Positions 5,172 to 7,702 of a DNA stretch of 7,702 bases are shown here, one piece after another; the stretch's first letter is position 1; the number at the start of each line of letters is the position of its first letter. The stretch is from Hyphomicrobiales bacterium (GTDB lineage: Bacteria; Pseudomonadota; Alphaproteobacteria; Rhizobiales; Aestuariivirgaceae), in contig JAMOMM010000423.1 of the NCBI GenBank assembly GCA_027067085.1, positions 1 through 7,702 of the forward strand, read 5' to 3'. The notes beneath the pieces are model-generated. The model ran no database searches. It had not been told where the DNA came from and saw only the letters and a program-made list of their open reading frames with translations. Position numbers and translations under genes: made by a program.

Positions 5172-6035
5172 ATGTCCGAAAAGTCTCTGGTTGAAAACGG
5201 CCAGCAATTATCATCTCGTTACGACATTTGGTTGTGCGATATTTGGGGTGTTGTGCATAATGGTGTTGCAGCCCACGCTAAAGCTTGTGAAGCGTTGGCG
5301 AACCACCGCAAAAACGGCGGCACGGTCATTTTAATTACCAACGCGCCACGCCCGAGAGCGCAAGTTGCCCAGCAGCTCAATGGGTTAAGCGTACCCGAGA
5401 ACTGTTATGATGCTATCGTTTCATCAGGTGATGTCACACGTTCGCTTGTTGCCGACCATAAAGGCGGCAAGGTTTTCTTTTTGGGACCAGAGCGTGATTA
5501 TGCCTTGAAAGATGGTTTACCCGTTGAATGGAGTGAACTTGGCGATGCCGAAGCGGTGTTATGTTCAGGGCTTTATGATGATAAAAACGATACCATGGAT
5601 CGATACGCTGACATGCTTGTCCAAATGAAGGATCGCAACTTACCTATGATCTGTGCCAACCCTGATTTAGTGGTGCAGTTCGGCACACGGCTTATCCCGT
5701 GCGCTGGAGCCATTGCTGCTGAATACACCAAAATTGGCGGAGAGGTTTTAATGGCTGGCAAACCGTTTACGCCCATTTATGAAATATCAATAGCGCGGGC
5801 CAGTGAAATTAAAAACCAAGCCATTGATAATGCAAATGTGGTTGCCATTGGCGATGGAATGAATACAGATATAAAAGGTGCGTGCGATTTTGGCCTTGAT
5901 GTCATGTTTATCTCTGGGGGTATTCACGATGACGAAATTGGCGAAGACGGCAGCACGCAAGATTTAGCAAACATTGCCCGCGATGCTATCGACGGGGTAA
6001 AAATCGCAGGTGCAATGCGTAATTTGGAGTGGTAA
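5172..6035 (+). CDS. HAD superfamily class IIA hydrolase (TIGR01459 type)
   Basis: A 287-residue predicted cytoplasmic phosphatase of unknown substrate. The HAD motifs are in order. Motif I is DIWGVVHNG with nucleophile Asp23; the usual second Asp is Trp25, as in the alphaproteobacterial 'DxWGVxH' branch of class IIA. Motif II is ITNAPRP (Thr56), motif III is GKPFTPIYE (Lys197), and motif IV is GDGMNTDIKGA (Asp228, Asp233). The C2-type cap between motifs II and III fits class IIA, the NagD/PGP-like group. In HAD phosphatases the second Asp of motif I acts as general acid and base, so Trp there suggests slower or altered chemistry. The start lacks a clear ribosome-binding site and follows a possible promoter by about 17 bases. 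Its stop is one base before the maoC ATG, and its tail contains the maoC ribosome-binding site, so the two are probably translated together. The location upstream of ribF hints at a flavin or sugar-phosphate link, but that is inference. Confidence 0.9.
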   Translation: MSEKSLVENGQQLSSRYDIWLCDIWGVVHNGVAAHAKACEALANHRKNGGTVILITNAPRPRAQVAQQLNGLSVPENCYDAIVSSGDVTRSLVADHKGGKVFFLGPERDYALKDGLPVEWSELGDAEAVLCSGLYDDKNDTMDRYADMLVQMKDRNLPMICANPDLVVQFGTRLIPCAGAIAAEYTKIGGEVLMAGKPFTPIYEISIARASEIKNQAIDNANVVAIGDGMNTDIKGACDFGLDVMFISGGIHDDEIGEDGSTQDLANIARDAIDGVKIAGAMRNLEW

Positions 6036-6036
6036 A

Positions 6037-6471
6037 ATGAGTGAAAACAACGCCCTGTTTTTTGAAGACATGCATGTTGGCATGACCGAACAGATCGAAA
6101 AAGTGCTTGGCAACGATGAAGTGCAAACTTTTGCAGACCTTACGGGCGACAACAACCCCATTCACCTGAATGAGGAATATGCGGCTACAACCATGTTCAA
6201 AGGGCGCATTGCTCACGGTATGCTAACGGCCAGTTTAATCTCTAATATTTTAGGCACCAAACTACCAGGCACTGGCGCTATTTACCTTTCACAATCAGTT
6301 CGGTTTCGCGCGCCAGTTATGGTTGGTGATACAGTTGTCGTCAGTGCCACGGTAAGTGACATGAATGAAAAGCGAAAAATTGTTACGTTGTCTTGTCAAT
6401 GTAAAGTGGGTGATGTTTTAGTGCTTGATGGTGAAGCCAAAGTTATGGTCTCTTCAAATTCTGGCAAATGA
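6037..6471 (+). CDS. MaoC-like (R)-specific enoyl-CoA hydratase, PhaJ type
   Basis: 144 residues, a single hotdog-fold domain. The hydratase signature is seen at 35-43: LTGDNNPIH, with Asp38 and His43 as the expected catalytic pair, followed by GRIAHGML (56-63), also typical. Family members add water to trans-2-enoyl-CoA to give (R)-3-hydroxyacyl-CoA, serving fatty-acid or polyhydroxyalkanoate metabolism; the substrate here cannot be read from sequence. The start ATG at 6037 is chosen because GGAG (6026-6029) lies seven bases upstream and the protein then begins as the family does; a frame opening at 6010 overlaps the previous gene and lacks support. It sits between the HAD hydrolase (one-base gap) and ribF (32-base gap). 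Length is normal for a stand-alone PhaJ-like enzyme. Confidence 0.92.
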   Translation: MSENNALFFEDMHVGMTEQIEKVLGNDEVQTFADLTGDNNPIHLNEEYAATTMFKGRIAHGMLTASLISNILGTKLPGTGAIYLSQSVRFRAPVMVGDTVVVSATVSDMNEKRKIVTLSCQCKVGDVLVLDGEAKVMVSSNSGK

Positions 6472-6503
6472 ACTTTGTGACAAACCTTAAAAGGTGGTGA
6501 GTT

Positions 6504-7508
6504 ATGTATTTACCAACACAAAATGAAAGACTACCTGATAAGTATCGCGGCGGTGTTGTTGCGATTGGTAACTTTGATGGCGTTCACTTAGGTCATCAAG
6601 CCCTTATTGCAAAAGCAAAATCCCAATCTGATGCTAACGATTGCCCGCTTGGGGTTTTAACGTTTGAGCCTCATCCGCGCACGTTTTTTCGTCGTGAAGA
6701 GCCCGTTTTTAGATTATCGACCCCACAAGGCAAGGCACAATTATTAAAAGGCCTTGGGGTGCAGTTTTTAGATGTTACGCCGTTTAATTTAGAATTAGCC
6801 AGTTTAGAGGCTGAGGCGTTTGTAGAGCAAATTTTGGTTGAACGGTTAGGCGTGTCCCATGTGGTCACAGGTTATGACTTCCATTTTGGCAAGGGGCGCA
6901 AAGGCTCACCTGATACCATGCGCAAACTTGGCGAAAAACTTGGTTTTGGGGTTAGTATTGTTGAACAAGTTACCGATACCGATGGTATTGCCCCCTATTC
7001 TTCCAGTGCCGTTCGCACTGCGCTGCGCCGAGGCCACGTTGAAAAAGCGGCACATCAACTGGGCCACTGGTGGAGCGTTTTAGGCACTGTCGTTCAGGGC
7101 GATCAACGCGGGCGCACCATTGGTTATCCAACAGCAAATATTGCGCTTGATCCCGGCTGTGAACCCCATGAGGGCATTTATGCCGTGCGTGTTCGGTTGG
7201 AAGAAGGTGGCCAGAAAAAATGTTATCCAGCAGCAGGTTACATTGGTTATCGCCCAACATTTGAAACCGAGCGCATGTTTTTAGAAGTATTTATTTTTGA
7301 TTTTGATCGCGACATTTACGGACAAGAAATTGCCGTTGATTTCGTTAAGTTCATTCGACCCGATAAAAAGTTTAACGGCCTCGATGAGTTGTTGGTACAA
7401 ATGGAAGCTGATTGCAAAATTGCCCGTAAAACGCTTATTGATCTGGCATCTAGTGACCCGATGACAGGGTATCAACTTGGTGCTTTACAGGCGAATTGCG
7501 AACTTTAA
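6504..7508 (+). CDS. ribF: Bifunctional riboflavin kinase / FAD synthetase
   Basis: RibF phosphorylates riboflavin to FMN and then adenylates FMN to FAD, in the cytoplasm. 334 residues, slightly long but normal. The N-terminal nucleotidyltransferase domain shows GNFDGVHLGHQ (22-32, with HLGH at 28-31), TFEPHPR (53-59), TGYDFHFGKGRKG (122-134) and the SSSAVR (166-171) equivalent of the SSTxIR motif. The C-terminal flavokinase domain (about 190-310) shows GDQRGRTIGYPTANI (199-213; PTAN binds ATP/Mg), GIYAVRV, GYRPTF (248-253) and LEVFIFDFDRDIYG with Glu261 as the likely catalytic base. The region AAGGTGG (6490-6496), about seven bases before the ATG, can serve as ribosome-binding site. All key residues are present, so both activities are expected. 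In many bacteria ribF is followed by ileS; here it is followed by a sulfotransferase. No FMN riboswitch was seen upstream. Confidence 0.97.
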   Translation: MYLPTQNERLPDKYRGGVVAIGNFDGVHLGHQALIAKAKSQSDANDCPLGVLTFEPHPRTFFRREEPVFRLSTPQGKAQLLKGLGVQFLDVTPFNLELASLEAEAFVEQILVERLGVSHVVTGYDFHFGKGRKGSPDTMRKLGEKLGFGVSIVEQVTDTDGIAPYSSSAVRTALRRGHVEKAAHQLGHWWSVLGTVVQGDQRGRTIGYPTANIALDPGCEPHEGIYAVRVRLEEGGQKKCYPAAGYIGYRPTFETERMFLEVFIFDFDRDIYGQEIAVDFVKFIRPDKKFNGLDELLVQMEADCKIARKTLIDLASSDPMTGYQLGALQANCEL

Positions 7509-7512
7509 AACA

Positions 7513-7702
7513 ATGTCTGAGCCATCGAACTTTCAGCCCATTTGGCAACCAAAAGTACAGTTCATTATTGGCGGTACTCAAAAGGGTGGTACGACAACGC
7601 TTTGGCAAATATTGCGCAGACACCCTAAAGTTTTTATGCCTAGAAACAAATGCCAAGACTTTTTTATTAGCAACCCAATTACCTTCACGCTGGCTAGAAA
7701 TA
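7513..7702 (+). CDS. Sulfotransferase family protein, N-terminal part only
   Basis: A frame opens at the ATG at 7513 and runs past the window end (63 codons visible). After a short polar lead, strand VQFIIGG (15-21) leads into TQKGGTTTLWQIL (22-34), then RRHPKVFMP (35-43). This is the 5'-phosphosulfate-binding loop of PAPS-dependent sulfotransferases: a beta strand, a G-x-x-K-x-G-T-T loop with Lys24, then a helix and 'HP'. The following KCQDFF (46-51) matches the position of the usual KExxFF. Such enzymes move sulfate from PAPS to a sugar, lipid or protein; the acceptor cannot be told from this fragment. The ATG is four bases after the ribF stop, so it is probably cotranscribed, although no good ribosome-binding site is seen. 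It is an unexpected companion for ribF. The 3' end is missing. Confidence 0.82.
   Translation, partial: MSEPSNFQPIWQPKVQFIIGGTQKGGTTTLWQILRRHPKVFMPRNKCQDFFISNPITFTLARN

Noticed and set aside
7450..7656. Open frame on the minus strand across the ribF/sulfotransferase junction
   Set aside because: It is antisense to two convincing plus-strand genes and shows no motif of its own.
1..7702. CRISPR arrays, insertion sequences, tRNA or rRNA genes, prophage att sites
   Set aside because: No regularly spaced repeats, terminal inverted repeats with a transposase, T-loop or anticodon patterns, or integrase were seen on either strand.

Overview
This window looks like a chromosomal core region of a moderately AT-rich alphaproteobacterium. 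The evidence is a short-form HisG, a groES-groEL operon behind a perfect CIRCE operator, a TipF-like membrane protein with a degenerate EAL domain, and an HAD-IIA phosphatase of the alphaproteobacterial 'DxWGVxH' type sitting upstream of ribF. A marine lineage is a guess only. No mobile element, tRNA, rRNA or CRISPR array is visible.

Layout, left to right. (1) The window opens inside hisG (+), which lacks its N-terminus. (2) About 620 bases without a protein gene follow. The right half holds a strong candidate for an undescribed structured RNA (about 906-1061, +) that ends in an intrinsic terminator. That terminator meets the groEL terminator coming from the other strand, and the two are almost the same sequence. 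(3) groEL and groES lie on the minus strand, transcribed leftward from a promoter near 3340-3368. CIRCE sits just downstream of that promoter, and two further inverted repeats cover its -35 and -10 boxes. (4) A small predicted exported protein (minus) and the TipF-like EAL gene (plus) diverge from a 91-base region where promoter-like elements on the two strands overlap. (5) A plus-strand run follows: HAD-IIA hydrolase, MaoC-type hydratase, ribF and the start of a sulfotransferase. Gaps inside this run are 1, 32 and 4 bases, so it is probably one operon with its own promoter at about 5127-5154.

How the genes relate. groESL is the housekeeping chaperonin, with HrcA/CIRCE heat-shock control visible in the DNA. 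The TipF-like protein is probably a non-enzymatic c-di-GMP receptor or scaffold at the membrane. The HAD-maoC-ribF group ties flavin cofactor synthesis (FMN/FAD) to a phosphatase of unknown substrate and an enoyl-thioester hydratase. The sulfotransferase is the odd member and is cut by the window end. The best candidates for something undescribed are the structured RNA between hisG and groEL and the small exported protein with an internal repeat.
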